Shown one piece after another: positions 33,868 through 46,382 of a stretch of DNA of 64,000 nt. Positions within the stretch are counted from its first letter, which is position 1, and the number at the start of each line of letters is the position of its first letter. Position numbers and translations under genes: made by a program. A model generated the notes under the pieces. It did no database searches and was not told the DNA's origin. It saw nothing but the letters and a program-made list of their open reading frames with translations. The DNA is from Hysterangium stoloniferum (lineage: Eukaryota > Basidiomycota > Agaricomycetes > Hysterangiales > Hysterangiaceae): the NCBI GenBank assembly GCA_015178975.1, contig WHVD01000004.1, forward strand, positions 1,550,001-1,614,000. The letters run 5' to 3'.

Positions 33868-36636
33868 GTGGCACCGAGGAGCTTCATGATGAGTATAGAG
33901 CGGTCAAAATACAATAACCCATCTACCATGACCATGACTAACACTTCTGACATCACCCCGATCTCTCAGTCAAACTGTATACCTATCTCTACCAACTCAC
34001 ACCCATTCTGGATGGATAGTGGTGCTACTGTTCATGTGTCTCCTGGTTGTACTGACATCGTGACCTTGAAGGTCGTTACCCCTCACTCCATAGAAGGGGT
34101 CATTTTGTTTTACAAAATGTTCTTTATACTCCAGATGCCACAGCCTTAATCTCAATCCATTGCCTTATGAAGGATTTGAACATTATTGCATGCTTTGATG
34201 ATACTTCCTGTTGGCTTTTATCTGGTACAACTATTGCTCAGGGTACCCTGCTTATCCAGAAGAATATTTATTCCCTATCTCTCTATTCAGATCAGGCTGA
34301 ACATATTCTTGTTGCACATCAATCACCTACACTTGAAACTTGGGATTGTCACTTTGGACATGCAAACGATCAAGCCATTCACAATATGTTCAATAATGGT
34401 CTCCTCAAAGGTACAATGCCAATCCCTTCTGCTACCCTTCTAAATGTGATTCTTGTATTCATGGAAAACAGACAAAGATGCCTGTTTGAAAAACACAAGA
34501 TGAGGGGGTAGGGCATAGAATGACAAGGAAATTGGAAAACATCTGGATAGACTTGTCTGGGCCCAGTCATGTTACATCACATGCTGAATATAATTATGTC
34601 ATGAACATTGTTGATGATTACTCCCGTTCTTGTTGGACAATCTTACCCAAAGTTAAAAGTGATGGTTTGCCCTAACTACGAATTTGGGAACATGCCTGTG
34701 AAGTTGAAACTGGACTAAAAATTGGGATATACAGGATGGTCAATGAAGAAATTAAAACTCATAAAATGGCAGGTTGGTTAGCATTGTGAGGAACTGACAA
34801 TCAATTTATTGCAACTTACACATCTGCACACATTGGGTGTGTGGAGTGGCTGCATTGTACCTTGATGGCCAAGGTTAGGACTATGTGTATATGTATATGC
34901 AAGTCTACCCACACACTTCTGGGATGAATTTTGTCTAACAGCCACACATTTACATATGGCTGACCACTGGAATATTCATATGGGTGAGAAATTGGTTGTT
35001 GTGCACTTGTGCTGATTCAGAACAGAAATAACCCAAAGATTTATTAATGCTGCATTGAATGCATTTTAGTTGGATATGATGCTAAGTCTAAAACTTACTG
35101 ATGCTATAACCCTAAAACATGACAAATCTACAGTTCTTACCACATTCATTTCCTCAAAGGTCATGATGGCCACCTACACATTTCCATAACTAAACCTACT
35201 ATCCCTCTGATCAAATAGACACCATATATAACCCAGTCTTCCTATTTATGATCCTACAGATCCTTCCCCAATCTCACTACAATATGGATCACATCCTTCC
35301 TCTTCCTATGCCCATTGCAGCAGAACCAGATGAACTACCTTCACTAAGGCATTCAAACCATCTTACAGCAGGACATCCCATCTCAAATGTAAGGCTTTAA
35401 CATGTTGTTCAAGATTCCAGGGACAGTGCTAAGGGATTATGACTGCAAAACAGGAATGTTTACATGCCATTACATAATTACATGATGGTGCCCAAGTGGT
35501 GTCCCTGTCAACTGATCATAATGATGCATTGCCACAAACTCTGTCATTTCTTGAGCCTGCATCTGACCTACTGAATATGGATATTAACTCAACTGGTATC
35601 TCTGATCCTCTTGGAGCCCACCATTACATGCTATGGGTTCAACCACAGATATGGGCAGAAGCCCTCCAATTGGGCAATGCCTCATGAAGGTGGGCTAGAT
35701 TTCAGGAGGAGCTTGACTCCCTCAAGGCAATGGGGGTCTACTGGCTTGTTCCACAGTCAGATGTTCCTGCAAGATGTAAAATTTGAAAAGGGGAAACCTG
35801 TATTTCAGATCAAACAAGATGATTAAGGATAGGCCATTCATTGGAAGGTATGCCTAGTGTTCGAAGGTTTTGAACAGGTATATGGTAATGATTACCACAA
35901 AACAACCTCACCCATAGCATGCATGGAGTCCTGGTACTTCATATCACTGCTACTTTCTGTTGGAATTCCTAACAAATAGATATTAAGACTGCTTTCTGTT
36001 ATGGTTTACTTCCAAGGAGCATGAAGTACAGTATATGGAGCAGCCCAAGGACTTCACAGAACCTGTGAATGGGATGAAACATACTGGTTGTATATGGAAC
36101 AAAACAAAGAATGGACCCATGCTAGCATGTGGATTTATGAGACTTACCTTTGAGAGGCATTGTTATTACTGCTGTACATTTCAATGATTTTCTCTCTATT
36201 GCCACCACAGCCGCTGAAAATGAACTTTTCAAGAATGAAATGTGCTCTATGTGGACAATCTCTGATCCAGGCTCTGTCCAATTCATTGTCAGTATTGCTA
36301 TAGTCTGGAATCAGCCCAATCATTATGTCTACCTTTCTCAGACAGCACTCATTGACAAAATTATCTGCTCATTTGGACAAAGTACTGCATCCAGTATCTC
36401 CACTTCAATGGATCATGGGGTCAAGCTTCACTGATTTGATTGGACCTCTTTATCCAAATATAATCTTGCTGAACTGCTTAAACTCCCTTATTGATCCTTG
36501 GTTGGTTGGATGCTTTACTTGGCTATCTCCACCTGACCTGACATCTCCTTTGCAGTTCAACAATTATCACAATTTGTTGATAGCTATTCTTCCTTACACT
36601 TGTGTAATGGATTCAGCTATTTACTCTCTCAAATAG
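33868..36636 (+). pseudogene. Ty1/copia pol relic (T3)
   Basis: Copia order is visible: protease WMDSGATVHVSP (about 34010-34045), gag-pre-integrase TWDCHFGHANDQAIHNMF with a CIHGKQ-like block (34340-34480), integrase start IWIDLSGPSHVTSHAEYNYV and NIVDDYSRSCW (34540-34640), then a badly decayed RT (35680-36080) and its distal part, VHFNDFLSIA and VYLSQTALIDKIICSFG (36170-36380). Very few CpG, many stops. It is likely the coding relative of LTR-E, since LTR-E-like sequence follows. Confidence 0.88.
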
Positions 36637-36659
36637 TTTAACAAACATTGGTGTGGCAA

Positions 36660-37170
36660 GGGATTCAAGAAATAAACAAATAAAGGTCCAGTAATTTAAA
36701 TACTGATGGATTAATTAGCTGCACTATTAAGCTTAAACAACTAAAGTCAATATTTGTTTGGTCTCTTGACAAATTCAGATGAACTTGTAATGACACACTC
36801 TATGAAGGTTAAGTTCTTCTTTGAATAATGGTTTGGGAGCTGAATGTATACACAATAAGTTGGTGGAAACTTGTCATAAGCATTCGCTTTCTTGTAGCTT
36901 CTTCATTACTATTTATAAATATTTAACAAGCTGTTAAATAATTTATAAATAGAGAGATTGTCTGAGAGTTGAATATCCAAGTGTTTGTTTAATTATTGAT
37001 TAACTGTGCTGTTAATGTGGGCTCTTGAATAACCTAAATGGGCAGGGATTTCAGTAATAAGACTTTAGATTTACTTAAGTGATTAGTAAGCCTAAGGGTT
37101 TCTGGGAGGCCGAGGGAACTTAGATGAATTAGCTAAGTTCAAGAGTGCTGACAAAAAGTTCAATCTGAAA
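36660..37170 (+). mobile_element. LTR-E-like sequence after T3
   Basis: It shares AAAGGTCCAGTAATTTAAAT, GCTTAAACAACTAAAGTCAA and GAACTTAGATGAATTAGC with LTR-E (24600-25090). The start does not match the LTR-E terminus and the end is lost near 37170, so this is a diverged or truncated LTR. Confidence 0.7.
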
Positions 37171-39550
37171 GTGTAGGTTGTTGAAATAAGACAAGGCTGT
37201 GACCCATGGGGGGCAAACCCCACCATGCTACCACCCCACAACTTTACTTGGTTGCTTTGCAACCTGGTGGATCAATAATAATGTCTTTAAACACTACATC
37301 AGCAGTTATATCTGTCTTGGAATAACATTTTCAAATACTTGATCACATAACTTTTGTATTACCTTCTGTGACCACTACTGTACATTCCAGCTTCCCATTT
37401 ATTCTCATTCAGAGACTTATTTTAAAGTGATTAAAGTTTACATTATTAAGAATTATATACATTATATACATTTGTAAATTCACTGAACCTAAAAAAGATA
37501 AGTCATTCTCCTTTTGGAACCTTGCTGAGTACTTACTCATGGATCAATAATAACATCCTTAAACACTACATATTTGGCTTGGAATAGTGTTTTCATTCTC
37601 CCTCAATTTGTTCCTCTTAAAGTGTCAGGTGTTTTGTTCCATATTGGACTTCCAACTTCCCATATAGCTGTGATTGCCTTTCCCATATCATATTGGGGAC
37701 TTCTGCAGATTCTACTTCCCCATGTATTATCTTTCATACTCATACCCCACTTTCCTTCTATTCCACTCATCTGTGTGTCATTGAACCTTTTAGTATAAAT
37801 TATTGTCTTGTATTCTACTAATCTCCAGTTCAAACATTGATCTAGAACATTTTGGTTAAGAACCACCTTGTTCAGGCCCCTATGTGTATTTTCAACCTGC
37901 ATATACTGTCCTCTGGCATTGTGATACCCAACAACACACCTACTTAATGATTTCCTTTTCTTAATATCCTGTTCTGTTTCCCAATTTCATTTGTTCTGTT
38001 AATATCAAATCTCCATTTTCAGCTCTGTGCTTCCATTTACTTTAGTATAAAACCCCATCATATACACTACTACCCTTCAGTTTGAATATTGACTCAGAAT
38101 ACCCATTTCGAATCCCCTTCTCATGTTTAGAAGCTGATGGAATAATACCTTTATTTGTTTCAAAGTATTGTTCTAATAATGTCTTTAAACACTACATCAG
38201 CAGTCATATCTGTCTTGAAATAGTATTTTCATTCTTCCTCAACTTGTTCCCCTTGAAGCATCAACATAAAACTGTACATGTGAGAAGACAGGAGTGGCAG
38301 ATGCCAATACTATTTTACTCAAAGTACTCTGTGAGACATTTGTATCAACCACAGCCTTGCTCCATTATGATAGGTATTATTTCAGGTACTCCAAACATCC
38401 TTCCACAATTATTATTCATCCATCATCCAAACATTGGTCCCCCTGATTGTGGTATCTGTGTTGGTAGTGCCAAACACCAGCCATACTTTGTGAGACATTT
38501 GTATCAACCACAGTCTTGCTCCATTGTGATAGGTATTATTTCAGGCACTCCAAACATCCTTCCACAATCATCATTCATCCAGCATCCTGACATTGGTTCC
38601 TTGATTGTGGTATCTTTGTTGATAGTGCCTCAATACTTGATCACATAACATTTATATTACCTACCATGACCATGTCATATTGAGGGCTTCTGCATATTCC
38701 AGCTCCCCATTTATTCTCAATCATACTACCCCACTTCCCTTCCCTTCTACTCATCTGTCTGTCATTAAATTTTCTAGTATAAATTATTGCCTTATATTCT
38801 ACTAATATCCAGTTCAAATATTGAGTCAGAACCTACCTGTTAGGAACCACATTATTCAGGCCCCAATGTGTGTTTTCGACCTATACTATCTCTAACATCC
38901 TAACATTAATATTACTAATAACAACATCTCTTGTAACAATATATTAACAACACACCTATTTAATGACTTCATTTTCTAGCCACTCCATCCCATTCCCTTC
39001 TGATGGCATTCGATTATTCCTTGTATTACTTCCAATCATTTGCCACCTCAGAGTATTGATCTTTTTTCTATGGTCTTGTATTCCTTTTCTTGATCCCCTG
39101 TTCCATTAGATGCTTATGGAATAATAACTCTTAGTGTCCCAAGCTTCTGGTAATTACACTGGGTGTTGTACATTTAAAATCATTTCAAAATATCAATGAG
39201 GATGGAATAACAATCCACAAAGGATGTAACAGAATGGTCAGGAATAAAACAGTTTAACAATGTTGTTTAACTGAATTTACTGTAATTTACTTGAGCTTGA
39301 TTGGAATTTGATTGGATTTAATTAGAATTTACTGAAATTTACTGGAATTCAGTGGAATGTAGTTAAGGTTAATTGGAGTTTACTGGAATTTGATTGGATT
39401 TACAGGTTTACATATTTCATTTAATTGACTTCCATTTCCCATAATTTTAGTATATTTTCTGGGTATTTATTTTAATTCCTGTGAAATTTATTGTAATTTT
39501 TGTAATACCCTTAGAGCTTGGCAATAATATATGGGCCCACACTGCCCCAC
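37171..39550. repeat. CpG-poor repeat block with unclassified repeated ORF fragments
   Basis: Three related stretches (37580-37910 minus, 38640-38900 minus, 61070-61390 plus) encode similar fragments (THRGLN...LNWRL.EYKTIIY). The family is not recognised. ATGTCTTTAAACACTACAT-type sequence recurs at 37280, 37555 and 38178. 39270-39410 is a run of imperfect TTTACTGGAATTTGATTGGA-like units. Confidence 0.6.
38331..38638 (+). repeat. Tandem duplication of a 159 bp unit
   Basis: GTGAGACATTTGTATCAACC starts at 38331 and again at 38490; the two units stay similar to TGGTAGTGCC/TGATAGTGCC. Part of the unit recurs inverted at about 61340-61400. Confidence 0.9.
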
Positions 39551-40135
39551 TCATACCCAGACTGGCAGATGTGATGGACCCCTGACACATAATGGCATTT
39601 GGCAACACCCATACACCCACACATGTGCACAATTGGGTGCAGCACATTGTGTTTGCATGTGCACATTTATCACGGGGAGGAGGACCTCGATGCTGATTTG
39701 GGTGCGGCATGTGTCGAGGAAGGTCATGTAGAGCTGGGCGGGCAGCGCGGTGCAGTCGTGGGGGGATAGGGCTGGCTGGCTGCCTGGGTGGGTGCCTGGG
39801 TATGGAATGGGGGCCTCTGTAGTGGCTGAGGTGGTGCGGCGGTGGGACAGCATCAGTGTGGGACCAGGGGATATCGGGATGGGGCCGGACAGAGTGGTGC
39901 TCGGGGACGCTGCCGCGGCCAGATGTTCCAAAGACCGCTGCACAAATGCCTCATAAAATGTGAGGACATCACACACATCCTTCCGCGTATAGGATGACGG
40001 ATTCTTCTCGAGGGCAGCTCTCAGAGTCTGCGCAACAGCATTGATATACTTTTCTGTCTCCGGCTTGTCGGCGTCATCATCTGTGAGCAGCCGTTCGAGC
40101 GCAGAGGAAATGGAGTGCTGTGTAAAGTTCAACAA
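39551..40135 (-). CDS. Hypothetical protein, 194 aa reading frame
   Basis: A CpG-rich open frame begins at 40135 (MLNFTQHSISSALERLL). Residues 1-75 look alpha-helical and acidic/basic (YINAVAQTLRAALEKNPSSY), residues 76-130 are Pro/Ser/Thr-rich and 131-160 include LPAQLYMTFLDTCRTQI. The C-terminal part after about residue 165 (Cys/His-rich) overlaps sequence resembling the repeat at 43750-43860, so the true end may be earlier or spliced. No family recognised. Codon use is unlike the CpG-poor repeats around it. Confidence 0.4.
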   Translation of the reverse strand: MLNFTQHSISSALERLLTDDDADKPETEKYINAVAQTLRAALEKNPSSYTRKDVCDVLTFYEAFVQRSLEHLAAAASPSTTLSGPIPISPGPTLMLSHRRTTSATTEAPIPYPGTHPGSQPALSPHDCTALPAQLYMTFLDTCRTQISIEVLLPVINVHMQTQCAAPNCAHVWVYGCCQMPLCVRGPSHLPVWV

Positions 40136-40139
40136 CAGC

Positions 40140-41906
40140 CGCTATAACCCGACAACACCGTCCCGTGCGCAGTCACTACTGTGAGGGTTTGACCGCTTCC
40201 ATGATCAACGGATGCAACAATCACTATATATTGTATTACCTAGAAACATTCGATAAAGCCACAAATGTGATAACTATTTACCAGCAGCTCAGCTCATCCA
40301 ATATAGATCCGTGTTATACATATCCGACAACGTACTATAATGTTTCTGACGGAGATACACCGTGAAGACGCGAGTGCGGATGATGACCCACGGTCTGGCT
40401 CGGTTCCTGAGATTAGGGAGGAAGAGCATGCAAGGCCATGCGTTCGGGCGAGAATTCTGGAACATGCCTCTGCGGCAGGCTGTGGGTATTGGCGTTGGAG
40501 TTCGATGAGGGATCCGCACGTGCATCGGCTGAAGGTCGATAACCAATTAAAGAGTATCTCCATTCATTTTCGGGGCTTTTGGTGATTGGTTTGTACCTTT
40601 GTAACGTTTTAAGATATATTCCTCGGTTAGTTCCCTGGTTTTACCGCCATGGTCTCGAAATTTGTATGAGACTCAAAGATTCAAGGTCAAAGGATCTGAC
40701 AATTGTGACCTTAGAGGGCTTGTGTGTACCGAAAAGCTCTTCGGTGTTGCACAAGCTTTGGTATGTATGAAGAACTGTGTAGCTACTGCTTACATCAGGC
40801 GCAAGAGGTTGTTGCTACAATCAGATATGAATATATTAGATGACATTCAGGACTGGTCCAATGCCAATGAGCCGTTAGTAATAGAGGTCACTCCTGGCAG
40901 AACATTTTCAAATTACGGAACGCAGGATCAACGAGATCGATTGGGTCATTGAATTGGGTTTGTAAAACTTAGTCTTACTCGAGTCTAATCGACATAATGT
41001 CAGATAGCAAGACTCTGGTCTTTTACGTCTCGAGCGCACCGCTAGGAATGAGCTCTTCGGCTCATGCCTTCTGAGTAGAGTTCTCGCTTCACCTTGAGTT
41101 TGTGTAAACGCCTCGCGCCTTAGTCACAGAGTAGCGCACTCGCGGTCTCATCTATTTCAGACTCGTGACCTAAATATCGGACCGGGAATTTTCAGGCTCT
41201 TTGCTCGGAGTGTCTTGTCAGATCCCGCCAGGTGAGGTTATCATTTATTGGTATCTTGGTTTTTTTTCCGAACAGACTACCCCCATCATAAAATGAGAAT
41301 GTGCTCCGCCCGGTTTGTCTCCATGTAATTGTTTCAATAAATATTCAATATAATTTTAATTTGGAAAGCCATTATTTGATATGATCAAGTAGGTGGCTAG
41401 AATTCCATTATTCCACCTGTACACTTAGGATGAATGAAGAGAGGACAGACCCAATGATTCAAGGCACCTCCATCTCCACCCTCATCTATACTCCCCACTG
41501 ATTGTGCAATAGAACCACTGCTACTCCCATATGACAGGGCTCTAATGGATTTCGAGCATCAACAAGCTCATGTTCCTTTGTTCCTTTCCCCATTGTCCTC
41601 TTGCCTCACATCCTTATTGTTTTCCTCATTAGGATTCTATTGTTCTTATTGTGTATATATATGTAGCTGATATTCAGCAATTTTTGAACGAACAACTAGT
41701 GTAGGGTATGCTGTGTTGCAAGCAATGCATCCTCTAGAAAACAGATTGTTAAAGTGCGGATGATTCAGTGTGTCCGCCAATTATACACCTGCATCTCCCG
41801 GCATTGTAGAGGAAACTTACTGCTACCAGGCCCATGCTTAACTATGTAATCCCCGCCCATTTATCCCCTAACTCTATCGCCAGTCTACCTCAGTCATTGT
41901 TGCCAC
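40140..41906. other. No firm gene
   Basis: Weak frames at 40340-40585 and 40662-40952 (plus) are CpG-bearing and could be exon fragments, but no domain or supported splice pattern is seen. 41336-41370 is AT-rich. Nothing recognised in 40960-41900. Confidence 0.45.
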
Positions 41907-41912
41907 TTGCTT

Positions 41913-42374
41913 TCACTGAGGCATGATAATAGGCCTCTTACCATTCATGTGGGAAATAACTGTTGTAGGAATTTCAGCGAGAGGACGTGTGAGATAAAAC
42001 GTGCGATAGCAGGCTTTGCGACCTCCGCGGCCGCATGTAGCACAGTTGACAAGAAGGGTACGGACGGGTCGGTGACAAGCTGCACAGAGAGTAGGGAGGG
42101 ATTTACACTTTTCACACATGGGAGCCGTCCCGGGAGTTCGGAGTCTGATGGCAGCGTTACACTGGTAGCATTGTATCGGTCCAGTCCCCAGTTCTTTAGG
42201 TGCCACAATAGCAAGTACATTTGTACTTCCCCTTAACCAAATCAACGTAAGCATCATCAGGACTCGCACAAATTCAAGACACTTCCAAAGCCTCACCATC
42301 TCCGCAAAATCTGCTACCATCTCTTTCAATGCATCCCAGACCACCTCTGTTCTACATGACGTCTCCTTCAGCAA
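41913..42374 (-). CDS. C-terminal RING-like zinc region, possibly of a GATOR2/SEA-complex WD-repeat protein
   Basis: The frame from 42374 has a helical stretch (WDALKEMVADFAEMVRLWKC) followed by cysteine pairs IQCYQC, MCEKC, LCAACHRPVRTLL, NCATC and GRGGRKACY. A helical hairpin followed by paired CxxC ending in CPVR-like and CGHGGH motifs is how Rtc1/WDR24-type proteins of the TORC1-regulating SEA/GATOR2 complex finish. Here the two His of the HGGH motif read Arg (RGGR). Only the C terminus is identified; WD repeats were not found in the window. A different RING-type protein is possible. Confidence 0.4.
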   Translation of the reverse strand: MLKETSCRTEVVWDALKEMVADFAEMVRLWKCLEFVRVLMMLTLIWLRGSTNVLAIVAPKELGTGPIQCYQCNAAIRLRTPGTAPMCEKCKSLPTLCAACHRPVRTLLVNCATCGRGGRKACYRTFYLTRPLAEIPTTVISHMNGKRPIIMPQ

Positions 42375-42382
42375 CTCGTCTC

Positions 42383-43063
42383 CTAAATTTTATGACCGTC
42401 CGCTCCCCAACAGCCACAGGTCCCATGTTTGAGAGGCCCAAGGCTTATACCATCCCGGGTTGGGGAGATGGTTTCCCCGTCGAAGAGCCCTGTACGCCGG
42501 CCACAGCCGTTAATGCTTGGGGAGTAGATCGAGGTGACGGGGGCCAATCGGTAACCGTCCTGATCCTCGCGAGAACGAAAAAGTGACTGTGATGCGGAAG
42601 GCGAATGTCCCCTACGGCTCCGAGCTTGATCCAAAACCCGACTCTGAGTCAGAGCCGGAATGCGCATTACTATCTCCATGTTCGTCTTCGTCGTCGTGTT
42701 CCCGATGGCTACGCACGTCGCTCGCGTGCTGGCTGTCGGGTGGTCCTTCGCGAAGCTGCACGATGCTTTTCGACAACGGACTGGGGCTTGACCCTTGCGG
42801 ATCGCCAGGGTGAAGTGAGAACGGGAGCGGCTGGCTGGGATAGGGATACGCCGGGTGCACGACGTGGTGCGAGGCGAAGTGAGAAGCTGCATGATGGTGG
42901 TTGCAGGTTTGTCGAAGATGTTGAAGAGCGGGTACCGGTGGTGAAGGAGGATGTGCGGCTTTGAGCAACGCCGCCAGTGTATGCTACATAAAAGGACATA
43001 CGCCCTAGTGGCCGATCGAGCCATCAATAGTTGCGGAGAGATAATGGAGGAGTCTCTCGCCAC
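42383..43063 (-). CDS. Ser/Pro/Asp-rich frame(s) upstream of the RING-like region
   Basis: Two overlapping minus frames are open here: 43063-42383 and 42968-42612. The second gives a low-complexity acidic-serine segment (HDDEDEHGDSNAHSGSDSES), typical of the disordered linker before a C-terminal domain, and lies 5' of the 42374 frame. Continuity would need an intron or frame change near 42610, where a stop occurs. Which frame is translated is uncertain. Confidence 0.3.
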   Translation of the reverse strand: MARDSSIISPQLLMARSATRAYVLLCSIHWRRCSKPHILLHHRYPLFNIFDKPATTIMQLLTSPRTTSCTRRIPIPASRSRSHFTLAIRKGQAPVRCRKASCSFAKDHPTASTRATCVAIGNTTTKTNMEIVMRIPALTQSRVLDQARSRRGHSPSASQSLFRSREDQDGYRLAPVTSIYSPSINGCGRRTGLFDGETISPTRDGISLGPLKHGTCGCWGADGHKI

Positions 43064-43259
43064 ATGTTCGCATCAAGCTCAATACAAAACGTCATGTACC
43101 TGAATATGTTCCGGGACTTTCCTGATCCATCCGCGCTAGAGATAGACGCGTCATACATGAACTCCGGCGATGTTTGTGGCTCAGACGAGGTGATAAAGAG
43201 TAAGAGTGAGGAGCGTCTTCGTCTTATGGATGACTGACTTCGTTTTGACACCTAGGAGT

Positions 43260-44010
43260 CCATCCATAACCTTCCAGACTCTTTCTACGCTACTTTGGCT
43301 TTCCTCAGCGGCCCTGTGGATGGATAATGGTTCCTAGTCAAGATTGCGAAATCAGGAGAAATGCGGCCTACCTTTGCGTTGATTTCACAAACGTCTATCC
43401 TAGGCATATTAGATGCAGTACCAAGCACATAACCCTGACAAATCTCCGCATCGTCCTGGTATGAAAGCCAAAATCTGACAAAGACATCGTTCCAAGAGTC
43501 TATTCCTTGGGAACATAACTAGGATCTGAAGTCGCCTTCGCTAGGCGGGCCTAAGATAAAGATGTTAGTGACACGAAGGATAGCGAGACGTCATAAGAAA
43601 CTCACAAGTCGGCACCAGGCAATTCTTCCTCCTCCTTCCTGTCCGCCACACACGCAATGTCATTATTGGGCGGCCAAGTCATGGCGACAAGAGGCACAGC
43701 ATCACGAGGCTTGTAGAACAACGGGGATGGTAATGCACCCAGTTGCATGATGCAAGTGAGGTGGTGTGTGAGTACACATCTGGCAACACCCATGCACCCT
43801 ATGCACCTGTTGTGTGTGACATAATGCACCCAGTTGTGCAATGTCAGTGAGGTGGTGCATCATGCAACTGAGTACTTAAGTATTTCTGAGCTTTTCTAAG
43901 TACATACTTACATATCACAATCACTGTTAGAAAAAATCAACAAAACAAATTCTATAAATACATTAAAACTTCAATCTAATAATACATCTTTGTAGACTAT
44001 ATTTGCTGTT
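43260..44010. other. No gene recognised; short GTG/CAC-rich repeat
   Basis: 43735-43865 repeats variants of AATGCACCCAGTTG and CAGTGAGGTGGTG; a similar block is at 39590-39665. It could be the terminal region of a Helitron or a small repeat; neither is proven. Confidence 0.35.
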
Positions 44011-44023
44011 CTCTTTGTCTCCT

Positions 44024-44950
44024 TTAATAATATTTTATCCTATTCCAACTTCTTCCCCTTGAAAGTCCCACATATAATTGCCCATGTCCAAACACTGCCA
44101 TTCTCAAATCTATTCCCACCACTTTCAAAGACTGTCCCTGTGACTTGTTAATTGTCATTGCAAATGCCAACCACACTGGAAACTGAATATGATGCAGTTT
44201 AAATGGCAGTTGATCATCATTTGTAATTATTTTGATCCATGAAATAAATGCCACTTCCCCAGTACATGGTCCAGTTAGGATCCAGACTTGAAGCAAATGA
44301 TTTTCCATTTTCACCAGTTGCAACCATGTTCCATTGAAAAGCCCCCTTGGTGGATCTATGTTTTGTAATAGCATCAAAGGCACTCCTGGCTTCACCTCAA
44401 GTCAACTTGGGGAGATTCCACCAAAATTCAGGCTGTTCAAATACTCTACAGGATACACCTCTGTCTCACTGTCTCCCTCTGCAGTATCAGCACTGTGGTA
44501 GACATGACTTTCTCCAGGGAATCTATTCAGAAGTTCAGAATTAATCTCTTCCACATCTCAATTCCTGGGACACAGAATAGCCTGGTCTAAGAAGTCTCCA
44601 TCTTGCCAATCTCTTTGGTCTCCATCCACATGGATGTCTGGATATACCTCACCAATTGGATCAGACATTTCTGCACCACAGATCATATGAGGAGGGATAT
44701 GCTGGAAGTCACCTCCCCAGGCAACACTTGTCAAACTTTGGTGTTGTCCAATAGCTAACTGTCAGATGCTCATCTATCCAGTGTAAAGCTCCACAGTGTG
44801 AACACTGTACATTAATATGTCTCCAAGTCATGTCTTGGAAACCTGGCCTCCACAACTGGCTGCCATCCAATGGGTAATTGTGCAAATAAGCTTGCTGACA
44901 TCATTACTAGGGGTTTGGCACCATCACAATTCATTACACTTGGAGGTTTC
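44024..44950 (-). pseudogene. Helitron Pif1-type helicase C-terminal relic
   Basis: The 44395-44024 frame carries late helicase motifs: GVPLMLLQNIDPPRGLFNGT, then LAFAMTINKSQGQSL, VVGIDLR and HGQLYVGLSRGRS, diagnostic for Pif1 helicases and, in this repeat context, Helitrons. Upstream (44600-44400) INSELLNRFPGE and YPVEYLNSLNFGGI match the same proteins. Helitrons move by rolling-circle copying using a Rep-helicase fusion. Only the helicase end remains. A cellular Pif1 gene is less likely given the stops. Confidence 0.85.
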
Positions 44951-45239
44951 TTAGGACTCAATTAACAGGACTACCATGTGAGGAGTTTCTATGGTGAGGA
45001 GGAGTGTTGGATATGGCTATATTTGGACACACAAAAATACATACAGAGCCAAAATCACAAAAGAACTGCTTGGCAACACAAAGAACCAAAATGTAGCCAT
45101 GCAATTATGTGTTCCTATTTTGAGACTTTTTTTTTGTTCCATATTCTCTTTGTTCACATTCCCCATTGTGATCTCTAGTTATATAGTAGTTTGAACAACC
45201 TCATACCTTAGTCAATTATACATATATATGAGACTGATT

Positions 45240-46382
45240 TTATTATTAGGTTGTACTTTCAAACATCCTACTCCCAATGTATCTACATGTTTATGATTAT
45301 GGTGGAATGACATGCTTCTGGACATTCACCTTATTATTCAGGCATATCATATCCCCTTTAAAACATTGATTCATGTTTATGTTTGAACAGCCATCCCTTG
45401 TGGCTAACCAATGGTCTGGGCCAAGTATTCTAGTGCATTTATCCAATATCTTTAATATCACCTCCCCATGTGATCACAGAACAGTGTAGCTCCATGATTT
45501 GTGTACTTTGTTGCACTTCAGTGGTCATTTGAAGTGTTATGGATCACAAAAAGTGGGTAGACATGACTACCTGTATGACATAGATTTGACCTCCTAGCAA
45601 ACGAAAGCAACACATATATTTTTCTTCTATCATCTAATGAACAGTTACAACAATGAGTGGGAGTCACACATATAGGGCATGTATGGAAGGAGTTTTCAGG
45701 GAATAGGGATGGTCCTACAAAAGTGGAAGGAGAACAAAGTGGATTGAAAATACCCCAATGTGTAATCCTAGTAGTACTACATACATATATACACCACATA
45801 GACACTGATCACTCACCCATTGTCTCCCCAAGATACACAAGGAAAAGTCTTAGCTCCAAAAAACCTTTAGAAACCTCACTAGAGGCTTATTTTATATAAA
45901 CTCTGCCAATCACTCATTGGATCTTTAACTGAGTTAAAGTCAGTTAATGATCCAACATATGATGGGTGGGTTTAGAATCTAATGAACCTTTGGATTTTCA
46001 AAACATCCCATCCCAATTTTAACTGTTATAATGATTCAATGGATGATTGTTAGAGTTTATATAAAATAAGGCTCTACTAAGGATCCTAAATCTTTTTGGA
46101 GAGGGGGTTTATCCTGGTGATACCTGTCACCTTGACATGAAGAGTCTGCATGGGAAAATATGCCACTGCTATACAATTATTGTAACAAGAAATTGTGATC
46201 ATTTACATGACTGTGTACCAGTAGGAACATCCAACTGGGTTCTTGGAAGTCTTTACATGACAATTGGTATTCTTTCTGTCTGTGAAAGCCACATTGCTTT
46301 AAAATATATTACAACCAGACAAATTAACTGGAGAAAGGATGTAAATACCATCGTACACATCAAAACCTTGTGGCCATGTGGA
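45240..46382. repeat. Tandem duplicate unit 1 (CpG-decayed) of the ZnF-3 3' region
   Basis: It aligns with 46383-47165 in direct orientation and includes a degraded copy of the ZnF-3 finger exons (46140-46380, minus) plus 3' flank (45282-45850). Nearly every CpG of unit 2 reads TpG or CpA here. It is interrupted by a MITE at 45882-46074. Confidence 0.88.
45882..46074. mobile_element. MITE, 193 bp, TA target site (Tc1/mariner-like)
   Basis: Terminal inverted repeats of about 40 bp (GAGGCTTATTTTATATAAAC and complement) flanked by TA at 45880-45881 and 46075-46076. No coding capacity. The paralogous unit 2 lacks it. Confidence 0.85.
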
